Shown: piece after piece, positions 45,577 to 59,716 of the stretch
Layout: every line of letters starts with the position of its first letter
Numbering within the stretch: the first letter of the stretch is position 1
DNA from: Capniomyces stellatus
Taxonomy: Eukaryota > Kickxellomycota > Harpellomycetes > Harpellales > Legeriomycetaceae
NCBI GenBank assembly: GCA_001661515.1
Contig: LUVW01000020.1
Location: 372,001 to 436,000 of the forward strand
Length of the DNA: 64,000 nt
Reading direction: 5' to 3'
Notes under the pieces: generated by a model
What the model was told of the DNA's origin: nothing
The model's input: only the letters and a program-made list of their open reading frames with translations
The model's database searches: none
Made by a program: the position numbers and the translations under genes

Positions 45577-46369
45577 CCAGATCGATTTATCTATCTATAT
45601 ATCTATTCTATCCTATTAAATCGTTTTTCTCAATTTCTTATCTTAGCTTTTTCTCCACCAAACCATCCTATTTGTTTTACTTTTTCCTAATTGTTTTACT
45701 CTTGACTCTTAACATCCCAAACATCTTGTTGTATTTACTACCAAAAAATATACTCTACGGTTTAGATCTAATTTCAAATCAACGCTTCCTTATTTTATTT
45801 TAGCTTAACCAAAGCAAACGACTCGTATTAGTCAAAAATTTAGTAGCTTGGCTCGTTTATCCCAAGAAAAAGAAACACTGTTTAATCAGATACCTTACTT
45901 TGAATATCACCCCCCAAAAATGGCAAGTCAAGAGAGTTATCTAACAAAAAACAAAACAATACACTGCCCAGGATACCCACAGCATCACCCCATCCCCCCT
46001 CCATCTCTCTCTCTTAATACCAAGAGAGTAAGTGTTTAGTCCAAACTTTCTAAAATCCAGTCAAGATCCATGTATACTTGAAAGCCAGCTATGGCGGTAG
46101 AGCTGCCTATATTTTTCTAGTTTAAAGCGCAAAAACACCAACACAGTATCCGCAATATCTGTAATTTTAATGTGAAATAGCGTTCATCGACGGTTTCTTA
46201 TATTCTTTAAAAGTGTCGGAAAGCTACGCATGTAATTTATCAAGCCAGATTTATATAGTATATTTCGACAAAAAATATATACATAATTGATTGAGCCAAA
46301 AAAAAAAGAAAGATATATAAAACGAGCCTCAAACCGATCAGCGCATCGACGTGTAGTAATTATTGCTTA
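45577..46369. other. Convergent intergenic region
   Basis: About 790 bp between the 3' ends of DES1 and GUK1. No gene is seen. Confidence 0.6.
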
Positions 46370-47390
46370 TTACTCGCTGTTAAATATAAACTCCTTCAAT
46401 TTAGCGTAGGCAGTGTCAAGGTCGTCGTTAACAATCTTGCAGTCAAATGAACCCGGCAACTTTGCAAATTCCATCTCCTTAACCGCTGTTTCGAGTCTTT
46501 TTTGGATTGCTTCAGCCGAGTCGGTTTTACGTCCAGTAAGTCGTTCCTTCAGGATCTCGAGTGAAGGTGGTGAAATAAAAACGTATCGAGCGTTAAGGTC
46601 GGTTTTCTTTACCTGCATCACACCTTGCTATAAAAAGGTATATAAATCAAACAAATCAACTTTACCATTCAACAAATTTTTTTTTTGTTTATACTTTTTT
46701 TCTCTCTTTCTCGTGTTATTTCTGCCGGTTTATATAAAACTTGGGGATTTTGATAATGTTTTTATGCTAGTTGGCTTGCAGATAGTTGAAAGTAACCTAC
46801 TATTTCTATGTCCAAAATGCATATTTTTCCTGAGTCGACAACATTCTTTACAGCTTGGATTGTAGTGCCGTACAAGTTGCCAGAAAATTCAGCATGCTCG
46901 ATAAACTGATTGTTATTTACTCCCTCCAAGAATTCATCTCTGCTCACAAAATAGTACGATATTCCCTCCTTTTCCCCATCACGCGGTGTTCTCGTCGTGT
47001 CTATCAAATCGAATTTACACATATTCGTTCTATTTTATTTGGTATTTTTGGCCAAGCACAAAATCAATCAAATCAACCTATATGCGGTCGAATAATCTAC
47101 AATTGTGAGTATTAAATGCGCAAAAAAAAACTGTAATTAAATGCAAAACCAAAACTCACTTGAAACGCTGAAGCCAAAATCTTTTGGGAATTCAGCAAAC
47201 AATTTGCCAAGCAACGTGCTTTTCCCACTACCCGATGGGCCGAAAAGAACGATAGGACCTAAGATTGGAATTTTGATTCACTTAAACAATTAAGTTTCGT
47301 GATTTTTGATAAGAAATAAGTGCACACCAATTTACCTAAGAAAAATATGTGTAAATTAAAACTCAACTAACGCTTTAGTATTGCAGACAT
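46370..47390 (-). CDS. GUK1: Guanylate kinase
   Basis: Four exons: 47390-47372, 47258-47160, 47000-46801, 46627-46370; 191 residues, the normal length. It phosphorylates GMP to GDP with ATP. The P-loop is GPSGSGKS (from residue 13). [11 protein letters not shown] spans a junction and is the GMP-binding Thr-Thr-Arg-x-Pro-Arg-x-Gly-Glu motif. [21 protein letters not shown] and [16 protein letters not shown] follow as in the family. All borders are GT-AG (donors GTTAGT, GTGAGT, GTAGGT). Confidence 0.96.
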
Positions 47391-47853
47391 TTTTTTATTG
47401 ATTCTTTCTTCTGATTCCTTTCTTGCTATAGATATATCGGACAAGTCGGATTTAGTTAAACAAAGAGATACAATAAACGGAAAAGTGTTGGTATTTACGT
47501 CTAGTGGCCTTGATTTTTGAGTTTAAACTTTTGGCAGCCTGAATTTTAAACTACAAATTAAAAGGGAAAAAAAAAGAAAAAATTCAAACCTCGAATAAAA
47601 AAAATATTCAACACTTTGTACTACAACTGACACCAATTATGTAATTGGCTCAAACATAGTCCAAGAACTGTGCTTTGTTTTTTTCGGTTTTTTTTTTCTT
47701 TCTCTTTTTATTCTTTTTGGCTTCGAGATACAATTCAAAAAGTCCTAGTCTAAAGTCTATTTTTAAAAATATTAAAGCAAATAGGCAAAACTAAATCTAA
47801 AAAAACACACACATCTAATTATGATGTTAGATTAAGAAGCTCAGTAGGCTAAG
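47391..47853. other. Spacer between GUK1 and the chitin synthase
   Basis: About 460 bp holding the GUK1 promoter and the 3' end of the chitin synthase gene. No gene is seen. Confidence 0.6.
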
Positions 47854-50800
47854 CTAGCTGCGCGAATTGGGTTTGTAAGAACCAAGTATTGGCGGGACCG
47901 GAATGGATACATGGGTGCTTGGCGTATATGCTCTGTTTGTAAGACCAATATTTTCGTTTATTTTGCCTGGTATTATGCCATTCTTATTACTGGTGTTCAA
48001 AGCATAGTCAAGGTGGATATATTTCTTATAGCTGCTGTAGTTGCTTGGTAAGGCTTGACCAACTCCAAACTCACTCTCCATGTGTTTTCCATTGTTATTG
48101 ATGATGTGTTGGTTATTGTTTGAGCATCTATACTTAAAGTAATCAAAGCCCGCAGCCATCTCTTCAGAGCTTGGCACCCAGCTGTAATTGTTTTTATAGC
48201 TATCGTTGTATTCACCAGCATCACCGTCTTTTAAATGGTCTAGCAGTCCTATTCTAGCTTTACTTTCGCTCAATGGAACCATATTAATGGCCGAATCTGA
48301 TATATCCGTGTCGTTTGCACAACTGCCACCGCGCACATCTTTGCGGCTTGGTTTTTTAATGAGATTCATTATTTTGTTCTTTTTAACTGTTACTTGGAAA
48401 CCTTCATTAAAATCTGACGCATAGCTGAAATTTGAAGGCAAATCGCTGTCCCCAGGCGACTCTGAAACCCCACTTACAATGCTTGTATTGCTGGATTCGC
48501 CCTTGTACCAGATTTCAAAAAAGTCCTTGAATTTTCTGAACCTACTCTTGTCGTCGTGGTTTAGTTTAAGCTCTCGGTCTATGCTACCCTTGCTATCAAC
48601 ACCCGTCTTGTGTTCATTATTGTAGAGCATACCTGGGTCTTGGATGCCAACATATTGATCATCGCCGCAATCCCCAACGGATACTGGCATGCTTGTATTT
48701 ATTACCGCGTACGAGTCTATGACTCCTTGTTGATGCTGATCGCTGTTTGTGTGTGTATCTTTGTTGTTAAATTGAAAATTTCCCATAACTTTGTTTATAA
48801 ATCCATTAAAACGTGCAACTCCTACTGCGCCTTCTCTAATACCCGGAACGCTAGCTTTGTTTAAATTATCACCACATCCCTCATCCTTGCCATTATCATC
48901 ACGTTTAAGGTAATCTAGGCCATTGTTGTCGGTTTTATTGTCGGGTTTGCTGTCAATTTTGCTGTCGATTTTGTTGTCGGGTTTGCTGTCGATTTTGTTG
49001 TCGGTTTTGTTATCGAGTTTTTTGTCAGTTGTGTTGTCAGCTGTGTTGTCAGGTTTTTTTTCGATTTTGCTGTAGTCCTTTCCTTGACTTTCAAGCACGT
49101 TGTAATCATACTTTTTGTTTCTCTCTGCTTCACTTGGGATAACCAAATCTCTGCTCATGTAGTTATTATTCTGTGCATTGCGATTGTTGCCTTCTCGAAC
49201 CCAGTCAGCCCAGTACTTTTGGGGAACTGGGCTACTAAGCATTTTGTTGGGTGCCAAGATTTTGTTTTTTGCGCTGATTCCGTTTTTTCTGGCCAAATTT
49301 TGGCCATTTTCAGCACTGTTTGTTTGGTTTTTGGAGTCCAAGGGCAAAATTAATTCATCGGTGTTTTTGTCTTCAACTTTTCCAACATTCTGGCTTTGGT
49401 TGTTTATTTTCCGTGTCTGCCCCCAAGAAAAATCATCGAACCTCCAAAAAGAGTAAACCGGAATGATTAGATTCCAGATAGGCATGGACAGGATGTACCA
49501 CAGCAGCCAGTAGAACATTATATATTTCCTAATGGGAGAGGTGAGTACAATTGCAATATGCACACCAAACACTATAACAATTGCTGAAATCAGTCCAATG
49601 TTTAGCGTAAATGTACTGTTCACTATAAGGGATATGGCAATGAAACACGTTGAAACAAAAGCTGCAGGTAGCGAAAAGTTGGCTATGAGATCAAGGAAAG
49701 CCATAAACTGCATTGAAAAGCAAAACGTGCCACAAAGTTCATTAACTAGCAGCAGCTCCATCAAGTTGTGGACAGTAGAGTTGACCCATCTTCGTCGCTG
49801 TGACATCAAGACCTTTAGAGTGTTTGGGACAATAGTGTAGCAGATTGCGTTTGGCAGGTATATAGTCTTTCTGTTGGGAAACGTTTTCAGCATCACGGTG
49901 GTTAGGAATCGGTCTTCACCAAGCAATAGAAGGTTCTTTTGGTGCAAAGTGACCACCTCGTTGCAGCTGTAGGATGATATTACATCAGGCGAGACAAACA
50001 GAGGTGTTTTGATAGTATTGGTGTTGGAGTATGCTCTATACATGGAGAAGCAACCGGGAAGGCACGTAACAGCACCCCAAACCGACTCAAAGGACTTGCT
50101 AAGGTTATGCGATATAAAATACTCAAAAACCTGGATCCTCGTTATTATGCTTTGAGACTTGTTTCCAACCCGGGTTTCACCGCATATTCCCATAATGCCG
50201 TGGTCCTTTGTCATTGCGCTAACCATTAGGCTCAGGCTTCTCTCGTTAATTATCGTGTCCGCATCGACCATAAGTACCAGCTCCAGAATATCAGGCCTGA
50301 TTCCGCAGACATCGAACAGAACTTCAGTAAGTTCAAACTCCAAGGGTGTCATTGGCTCATTCAAACATGCTTTTTTGAGCCACTGCATAACTATCAGTTG
50401 TGAGTCTCTTTTGCCTCTATTCCCAGGCTTTGCATTTTCTTGGTTGGTTTCGGCTGCAGAGCCCGTCTTGAGAACTGCAATCATTGGCATCTGGCTACCA
50501 CTGCTAGATCTGTAGCTGCCCCCGTAAACTTGCGCATTATTGAACCTATAAATACCATCACCTATTGATGTGTATGCCACATCCTTTGTGCTGTCATCCG
50601 CACAACTGCCACCCACACCACTACTGTCTTTATTCCCGATCTTGCCCCAGTTACTTTTTTGAGGTTTGTTACTATTGGCATAATTGCTTGCGCCTGCACC
50701 CATGTCTTTGCCTTTGTTATGCTTACTATTTACCTCCATAAGCTCCAATACTATCTCAGGCGTGCTTTTACTTTCTCCCTCGCCCTTCACATTTCCATCT

Positions 50801-52213
50801 GATATCACAATAAGGACCTTGTGCGATCCAGGGTAGTCCGTTTCTGCCACTGAATCAAACGTGAGCTCCAGTGACTCCCTTCCTTCAGAGTAGCATGTAA
50901 CTATCACCAAAACATACGGCAGCTTTTCGACCCCATTTGATTCAGAGCCCGACATTGTGTTTAGCTTGACCAGATCGCCACGGTATCTCCACGAAAATGT
51001 CCAGTTGAACAAAACTGCACATAGAAACTTTACCAGAGTCACCAGTCCAATGATAAACATACATGCAACCGTTAAGCCATTTGCCACTACACATCCCACC
51101 TGTGTACCATCCACCATGCCTACTAGAAACTGCGCATAAAAGCAATCAAGCATTGACAACATTTCCTTATCCCCATTTATCATTCGGGTTGCGTCTGTTC
51201 CTACAATACCATTGAGTTTTCTTGTCACTATTTTCCCACCTAAATACCCTTCCATGTCCTCAACGTCATCTAAATAAGCCTTTAAATCAAACACGCTGTT
51301 GTTGTAGACGAATAACTTGTAATTTTTGCTTTTTATGTCTTCCCACTGAAACGAAACCCATTTACGTGTTTCTAGCGACCTCATTGTTCTGCTCATGTCG
51401 CTTGGCACATGGCAAAATCCCGTTTCTATACCGATACAGCTTTGTGCTGATTTCCCGTCAGGCCACAGTCTACAACCTCGCCTTTTTGATGAGCTTGATG
51501 AAAAAAATCTGGATATATCGGTCCCATAAAGATCGCCGTCTATGCTTGGGTGTATTTGCGTCCCAAAGCCACTGGTTACGTCATAAATTTTCCCATAAAT
51601 GCCAACATACCTTTTATTGCCATCCTCACCGTACATGCTTTTCATCGATCCTAGCGTTATTGACTCCACCTCTGTGCAAAACAACTGAATCAGCCCAAAA
51701 GTAACAAAAACCACCAACCCACACATCAGCGCTATTATTATGCATAGCGTTATCTTTTCCCTCCACGCCTGCAGTCTCTCAGGCTCCTTGGTTTTTTTGA
51801 GCCTTGACAGCACAAAGTTTGGAACGTAAAACGTCACAACTTTGCTTAACACTCTCCACGTTTTAGATATCGAGCCATTGGCTGCTGTCATACCAACCAG
51901 CTCTTTCTTTTTTCTTTGCTTTTTTCTACTTTCCCGCTTTGTTCCGTCAAAAAAATTCACCATTCCTCTAAACCTTCTGTTTCTAATGCCATTTTCGGAG
52001 CTTGTTCCATTGTACCTGCTGTTTGCTGCATTTGCTGTCGACATATCCGATCTTTCACTGCCATTCATCTGTAATCCCCTCAAATCTTCTATTTTTATCC
52101 CGCTCTTCAGCTCCTTTTCCATTTCATGATTTTTTATCGCATTGTTATACACATGGTCAAAGTCGAGTATTTCAATGTCTTTACCCGTTTTCACTTTATT
52201 TCGATCAATCTTT
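47854..52213 (-). other. Chitin synthase (division 2, class IV-like) part of the fusion
   Basis: This exon encodes a processive GT2 enzyme that makes chitin from UDP-GlcNAc at the plasma membrane. An N-terminal membrane segment (LCIIIALMCGLVVFVTFGLI) is followed by the cytochrome-b5-like region typical of division 2 (YVGIYGKIYDVTSGFG). The catalytic domain has TCYSEGRESLELTFDSVAET, LVLMVDADTIIN, LLGEDRFLT and SQRRRWVNSTVHNL (QRRRW at about fusion residues 1855-1859). Three or more membrane helices follow. There is no myosin motor, so it is not class V/VII. The last 450 residues are disordered and include Lys-x-Asp-Asn repeats. Confidence 0.93.
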
Positions 52214-55200
52214 CTATAGTGGTTTATTCATCAGTGTGTATGTTTAAGTATTAAACCGAACAATCATTCTAGTAAACAAAAATAAAAACACCTATTTGAC
52301 TTTGTTATACGACTACTTAATTCCAAAATTCAACCAACTATTAATATGGTCATACCTTTCTATCTTAGGTAAGTCTGGAAGCTTTTTCGAGCTATGCTTT
52401 ATATCATCTGATTCTACCTTTGAATCCGGACTATCTATCTTAATAGTCGGCAGTGCCACCGGGAGTTTTTTTGGCACCGGGATTGGTAGTGGCTTGCTTT
52501 CCCTGGGCCCGTCTACTTTTCCAACCCTATTAACTAGCGGCAGTTCGGTTGTTGTGCTATCTTTTCTAGAGCCGCTTTTTGCCTCATCTAACGCACTATT
52601 TTTTTCGGGCTGATAACTAGCTCTCTTCTGGCTCAGCACAACCGGTGCCTTTTCCAGGCTGTTGGAATCGACTGCACCCTCTGTTTTCTTCCCACCTTCA
52701 TCCAAGTCTGTTGCTGTACTTTTGCTGGATATTTTATCCACATCCTCAATTTTACTGACTGTCTCTTGCTTGGCTCCGGCTCTATAAGCTGAATTATAGT
52801 CTTTTGGCAGAATGACTTTTATATTCTTTCCAGACTTGGCCCATTTTCTATTTAACATTGAGCTAGTATAAAAACCGTCGCCGTTTCTATCTTGTTCTAG
52901 CTCTCTGTCAGCTTTTACATCTCTGCAAATAATTGAACCGGTGCTTTTCAAATCCAAATTACGATTGCTCTGTAGACTCGGTTGCACAGCTATATTGTTC
53001 TCTGCTTTATTGTCGTTTGACAAGCCCCCACTATCACGCTTTTCTGTATTTCTGGTGTTTGATTCGTCGATGTACTTGCCATCATCAACTACAACCACGT
53101 TACCTCCTATACCATTGGTTCCGCTGCCACTCATTGTATCACCACCCAATCTCTCCATCTTAGCTGAGCTGGGTTTTTTGGAAATCGCAGGCGCGCTATC
53201 TTTAGAGATTGCAATGCTTTCATTGATATTTCTAGTTTTATCTACTTTGTCAAGACTCTTGTAAATATTGCTGCCACCTATCAGTCTGTCTGATTCAGCA
53301 TTTGAGGCTTCTTTGTTATTAACTACTAGAGCATCTTTTGGCACAATAAACCCAAGAGGCACAGCACTTGTAGCTGCCGCTTCCATATTCTCGTCAGGAA
53401 TTGGAGGTTTAGTACTATTGTCTTGTACGCATTCGGGCTTGTAGAAACCAAGTGGGCTAGGTCTAATAGGAGCTAAACTGCCCCTCTCAACAAACGTTAT
53501 AGGAGGGTTATATCTGCTTTGTTTCGATTCCGCAAATTTTTTATTTGTGGTGTTTTGTGTTTGATTCTCTTGGTCGATACCATCATAATTTCCGTATTTT
53601 ATAGAACTTGAAGCCGTACTCTCGCTGGGGTTAATTTTTAAACCGCGATTAGACTCTATATTTGAATCAGCAGTGGTTTTGCCTCTTTCTTGGAGTGTGG
53701 GAATTGTTGGTTTTGTTGGTGCATCGTTGAGCCCATCTGTTTTAGACTTGACCAATCTGTTCTTGGCTAAGCAACTGTTGGCCAAATCAACGCTATTATT
53801 GGAACAACTTTTTCCATCCAAACCCTCAGGAGTAGCCGAGTCCACCCTCTTCTCAAAAGTATATTTGCTGTTTCCGATACTCCTACCTCGCACGTTTAAT
53901 TCGACTTTTGGAATGTTGGACCTCATTCTTATTTTGGCAGACTCAACAATCAGCTTTCTTGCTGGAGATAGCTCTATTATTTTACTACTACCAGACTCAA
54001 TTTGGGCAGTATTATTCTCGTAGCTTTTGCTTATATCTCGGCTCTGAGCACGGACATTGGCCAAATTCGTATTTTCGGGGTAGTTTGCTATTGAGCCAGC
54101 GTCGTTTGTTGGAGTACTTTTAGTAAAAGTAGGCCCCTCGTTATTATTTTCGACCACTGCTGTATTCAAAACTAAACCTCTGCCAAGTGACCGGTTACCC
54201 TCATCACCTTTGGGTTTACCAACATTTTCATCTCCATTTCCATTTCCATTTTTACTGGGAAGCTTGGCTGAATCATCCGCTCCTGCAAAATACCTTTGCA
54301 ACAAGTTGAATCCCTTCCCTTTATTTTGAAAGTCGGACATCTTTTCCTCGTCTTCTTTCAAAAACAATTTACTGCTTTTTACGTCAGACTGTTCCTCCTG
54401 CTCTAAACCCCTGAACGCCAACTCGGACTTTATGCTTGGAAACTGTTTCTCTAATTTGCCCAAACTATATGTTCTTGCCTCCTCGGAACTAAAAACATTA
54501 CCTGCCACAATATCACGCACTTGGTCTTCTAAACTAATATTGTTTGCGTGTTCAGTGTTCTCAAAATCCTTTACTATGTTGGTTATTTCATGGTGCCCTG
54601 CTTTTGTAGCCAGCTCTGTAACCATTTTCTGGTGTCTTGGAGACTTTAAGCCGTGCTTCATGTCATACTCCATAAGTGCCTGACATACACCTATCCTTCC
54701 CATGTACGCCGCCAACATTAGCGCCGACCAACCCGCCTATAGTTTGCATGCAAAATCAATCAATATTATATGTTAACGTCAACTACAATATAGCCTGAAG
54801 TTTGAAATTTCATGTCTTGTTTTTGTATACACATAGTATTTGTGATCGATTAGTGTTTAGGACACCCTTGTCATTCCGTGATATGCATTTTTACATCAAC
54901 AGAGAGCAATCGACAGATCCTTAAAAGCCAATCTACATATCAAGCCCATACTTACGTTGTCGAATTTCTTGGTTTGAGCTCCTCTTCTCAGCAAAAGATA
55001 AACCACCGAGTTGTGGCCTTTATAGCTTGCCAACATCAATGCTGTCTTTCCTCCGGAATCTTTGTAGTTGATTTGCTTTTCCCCAGCAAGCAGTATAAGA
55101 TTTAGAGAATTTGGGCAACCATAGTATGCCGCCATATGAAGGGGCTTTGAGTTTTCCTAAAAGGTTTAATGTTTATATTTACACTTGTATTAAGCTCCCA

Positions 55201-56132
55201 AAACAAGAATTTCTGCAACTTAAAAGCATGGAATAAGGTTCTGATTTCTTTATTATTGATATAAAGTGCCGATCTTTTGACTAATTTCATTTTAACCCCT
55301 TGACAACTTAGTCTGTTGCTTTTGGAATATATACATAGAATCTATTCGACTCTCTTGACTTACCAGGTTCACTATGTTTATGCTTGATCCATACACAATC
55401 AAATACTCTACACACTTGTGGTGTCTTCCCGCTGAGGCATGGTGTAGTGCTGTGTTGCCCATATTATCTACTCGGTCGAATTGCACAGAATTTTTGAATT
55501 AATATTTATTTTGGCTAAACCTAACATTTAGTCGATACATTCAAAAGCTGGCCTCAGACGAGGCACACTTGTGATATTAATCGCAATGCGAACTTTTGGT
55601 TAATATAGTACCCTCATATTACTTTTTTTAAAAAAAAATTCATCTGCCACCTCAGCGCTAACTAATTACCTTTTCTGTTCAAGTCTACGTTTTTATTTTG
55701 GCACAGCCATCTAACAATTTCTGTATGGCCGTTGCTACACGCCAGGATCAATAGCGAGACGCCATTGCTATCGCATACATCTATCAGGTGTTTATTTTTG
55801 CTTGCGATTGCCACAAACTCGCTTGTATTTCCTGAAGAACAGACCTTAAATAGGCCAAGCAATACGCTATTTTCTGCGATATCTGCACCTCTCCCTTCGT
55901 CTGCGGCAACTGTTTCAAATCCATTACTACTTTTTGGTGTTACACATGTTGGATTGACGACTGAATGTGTGTTTTTGGATACTGTATTTGTATCAAGCGG
56001 TTTGCTTGTATAGTATTCCTTTACTGAGCTTGGTTTTAATATTAGTTTGTATGTTTTGTCAATGTCGCCTAGTGAGAATTTTTTTTTGCCATTAAGTATC
56101 TTGTCAACCGGTTTTATAGGACCCTTATCCAT
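47854..56132 (-). CDS. Ankyrin-repeat/chitin synthase fusion protein (predicted single gene)
   Basis: Five exons: 56132-55670, 55467-55364, 55156-54956, 54736-52356, 52213-47854; 2502 residues. Exons 1-4 give a protein starting MDKGPIKPVDKILNGKKKF with about six ankyrin repeats (roughly residues 95-330; GNTALHHASAGRHHKCVEYL, GGKTALMLASYKGHNSVVYL) and then about 700 Ser/Lys/Asp-rich disordered residues. Exon 5 is a division-2 chitin synthase. The two parts join across a 142-bp intron (52355-52214, donor GTATGA, acceptor CTATAG): GAA AG | A AAG, phase 2. The synthase frame has no ATG at its start; its first ATG is at 52122, within the frame. Only 118 bp separate the two unspliced frames. If the splice is not used, the ankyrin protein would end at 52313 with 1063 residues, and the synthase would need ATG 52122. 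Confidence 0.75.
48927..49065 (-). repeat. Coding 12-bp repeat (Lys-x-Asp-Asn/Ser) in the chitin synthase tail
   Basis: About eleven copies of a 12-bp unit encoding Lys-Pro/Thr/Ile-Asp-Asn/Ser tetrapeptides (DNKTDNKIDSKPDNKIDS). It lies in the cytosolic C-terminal tail and is probably length-variable. Confidence 0.85.
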
Positions 56133-59100
56133 ATCTCCATTACATTATAAAACGGCTGGCTGTGTCTAGATGGTTTGTGTGTAACTGGTTATAAATTAAA
56201 TATGGTATCCCTGTTATTGCTAGTTTTATTCGTGAAGTCTACTTTTTGGGATGTACATAACTATTTAACAGTATATACAACTTGGATATATTTAATTTAT
56301 ACACTCAGTTTTATAATTCAAAGAGCTGTAAAAACTTGGAAATTTTGCGAGTTTAATGTTAAAGATGTCCAACTTTGCAAACATCAAAATACATTAGAAC
56401 ACGCTAATTTTAATAGAAATTATTAGTAAATAGATAAAAGGGCTGGAAGGGTATAGATGATTAATTGTGTTTTAAGAATGCCTTGGCCATGATAACTAAG
56501 TTTTAATAATAAACCAATTATCGCTTAAAAGGATCGAATATAGACTTTTGCTACTTTATAGTTATAGCGAGGATAAATCAATGACTTGGTGAGTAGTATG
56601 AAGGTATTAGTATTCATTTCCCTACATTTCTTTTTTTTTCCCTTTCTCGCGCCTCAAATTCAGTCTATATTGAAGGATTTGATAGAAATAGGCTTAATCA
56701 TAATCTTTCGAGCGATGGCTATTTTTTTTCTTTTATTAATTTCTTTCTTTGTATTGGAAACTCGAGAACAAAAAAAATATGGATTGTGGTTCCAAGTTCT
56801 TGTCAAATCCTAGCTTAGTTGTTCCCTGGCTTTAACATTCTTTTCAACCTTGTAGTTTATTTAGTCCTGATAAATTGCATTATTGCTAAAGCAGTTTGAG
56901 CTACAAGAGTGTTCAAGCTTCTTACAATTAGAAGGTTTCCAAGCTTATTTGGACAAAACTGTTCAATGAAAAACCCAAACAGTGTGTATTTAATTGCGTT
57001 TAACAATCATCAACAGCATTTATAGTCGAAGAATTAATTATCTTGTTCCGTTTTGAAAAGTATTGTTTGAATTGTCAGAGATAAAATTGTCGAAATAGAG
57101 CTAATATCGTAGTGTGTAGTTGTGCATTTATCTCATTTGTAAAGCATTTATGTTTTTGTTTTTGTAGACTAACACTGACGGCCTTATAGTTTGTCTATAA
57201 TAGTGTTTAATTTGGCTGAACAAGTGTCAGACTATACCAGGAACTTGCAAAGTAAACTGTGCAAAGTTAATGCTAGTATGAGCTAACTAGTAAAAAGAAA
57301 AGCCCCAATTCAATAATAATAAAGGTCCAAAATATGCATAATTAAGGTGCAAATATTTGGAGAATAACACACGTGTGTGGGGAAGGAAGAAATAAATGAC
57401 GGTGAACAAGCTGTAGTATAAATCGCAAATAAGGCTGGCCTGCAAAACAAGAATAAGAAACAATGCTGGATGAAAGAAAAGAAATACAATAGTAGTACTA
57501 CCTTAACTTGTAATTCCAAAGACAAAGGACAATAAGAAAACAGCAGTTCAATTATAAAAGGTAAAAATCGGGTGAGTTTGAAATAGATTAAATCTATATT
57601 TATAATGTAGAGATGTTTATAATTAATAACAGTGCGCTTTTTAATTTAAAATAAAAAAAATTCCCCGTCCAGTTGTGAGAGTTGCACCGTAGTACATTGC
57701 TAGCCAAGTCGGGGTTGTAAATAAAATAAACAGTTGTGATGTTTGAGGTATTTTAAATTGGAAAAAATGAACACAAAAAAAAACAGTACAATTATGCTGT
57801 ATTTGTCAAATTTCAGCCCATCTCCGGTCCCAATTGTGTAGATATTGATTAAAAGAGCCAACTAAAATGTTGGTAAAGGGGAGAGGCGTGTTACTTTAGG
57901 CTGATCGTACCAATAAAAATCAATGAAATACTCTGCTTGTAACGCAATAACGTAATTATGACAATTTAAAGACTGAATTATTTTTTTTGTTTTGATTTTT
58001 ATTGAAATTTATTTTGTTTTGTTTTGTTTTTATTTTCATTAAAAAACACTGGGTTTTAGGGAGTTACATTAAGTTGGGCAGATCCAAAGGTCATGGACAA
58101 CAAAATAGACCTCCCACCCAAGAGTCAAAAGGAAACCTAAAAGCACGCAATATTGGGATTGTTGCGGAAATCGGAACGAAGTGACTTGGCGGGTAACAAC
58201 GTCATTCGACTGAAAACTGCTTGAAATCTCAAAAAAAAACAATATGCATATATATATGCCAATTACAAAGATCGCTAGACCTGTCACGACCAAGCAGAGT
58301 GGGAAAAAAAAAAAAAAAAAAAAAAAAAAAAANGGGGGAAAAAAAAAAAAAAAAACAAAAAAAAAAGGCGAGGAATATTGGTGACGTGTTGGTATTTAAA
58401 TGTTAGAAGAAAAAAAAATAGGTGGCTAATGGATGTTTATCACTTGTGAATTCTATGAGAATAAATGTAGATTGTATTAAAACAGTCAGAGCGTGGTTAA
58501 AACTCGGTGTTGGGCTAAATTAGGAATCAAATAAACTGAAGTCCCAGCGTGAAAGTAAAAGTTGATAATTTTTTTAAATGAGAAACGAATGAAATACTTG
58601 AGGTAAAGGAGAAGCAAGCGATGATGTAAAGAAAAACAACAAAAAAAGTCTGGGTCAAAGAGGTAGAAGATGGTGATTTGGTTAATAGTCATAAAACAGA
58701 AAACCAGCAATAAACGTGTTGTTAACATTTTTGCTGTTAATGTTAATATCGATGTCAGAATACCATTACAACATTTAAAAAAAGCCTTTCACGGCCAAAA
58801 CTGAAAATTTGTTTAATTTGATATAAAAAAAGTGCGTATAATTGCAGTGATTTTTATCTTTAAACGAATAAAAAGTTCCGAATTTAAAATAAATAAAAAA
58901 GTAAATGGCACAAGAGCGCAAGAAACAGAACAAGTAGAAGATAACGAGGAAAAAAAAGAACATGAGTATAAAAAAAGAAAAATACTGATTTCATTATTAC
59001 TCACTAGAAGAAGCCAATAGAAAATGAAAATTAAAAAAAATAAAAAATCAGTTGAAATAAAAAAATCCGAAAAAAAAAAAATTAGCGCTGCATTTACTGC

Positions 59101-59716
59101 GAAGTAGTAGAAACGATATAATTGAGTGAAGAAAGGATTACATTTGAAAACGGAGCATCAAAGGGGAAATATGTTAAATAATGGGAGTGTAAAAAAAAAA
59201 AAAGCACAAGGAAAAAAAAACAAAACAATTGAAGAGTATAAATAAAGAGAAATAAAGAGTATTTGCTTTATTTTTTTTGAATGAATTATATAAAACACGA
59301 TTTGCTTTACACAAAGAAAAAAATAGAAGAAAATAGAAGTGGGTAGAGTGATCTAAGGTTTGGGCATATAGGGTATATAAACACAACGAGAATCAATACA
59401 ATTGGAATAATTAGGAGGCATTTGGAAGAGATATAAGATAGAACACAATCAGACAGCTGGTAAATAAAAAAAAGGCAATAGGATTGACAAATCAAGAAAA
59501 AAAAGAAATAAACGAAGTAAAGGAAGAGGAAAGATAGAGTGGACAGGGTAGAAGAAATAAAAGAAAGAAAAAAACGTTGAAGCAGGCGAATTGGAGAAAC
59601 TAGAAATAGATAAAATAAAGACAGGAAAGCAAAGCGTAGAACTTGGAAATAGTGTGAAGGAAACAACAGAAGAACGAGATATTGAACGACTAGAGACGGT
59701 TGGACAGAAAGAGAAA
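56133..59716. other. Divergent promoter region, fusion gene and NMA111
   Basis: About 3.6 kb without a supported gene. The left part is AT-rich; from about 58.5 kb the plus strand becomes purine-rich (AAAGAAGAA type), continuing into NMA111. It contains an assembly gap in poly(A) at 58333. Confidence 0.55.
58333..58333. other. Single-N gap in poly(A)
   Basis: One N between an A29 run (58304-58332) and a GGGGG plus A-run. The true spacer length is unknown. Confidence 0.85.
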
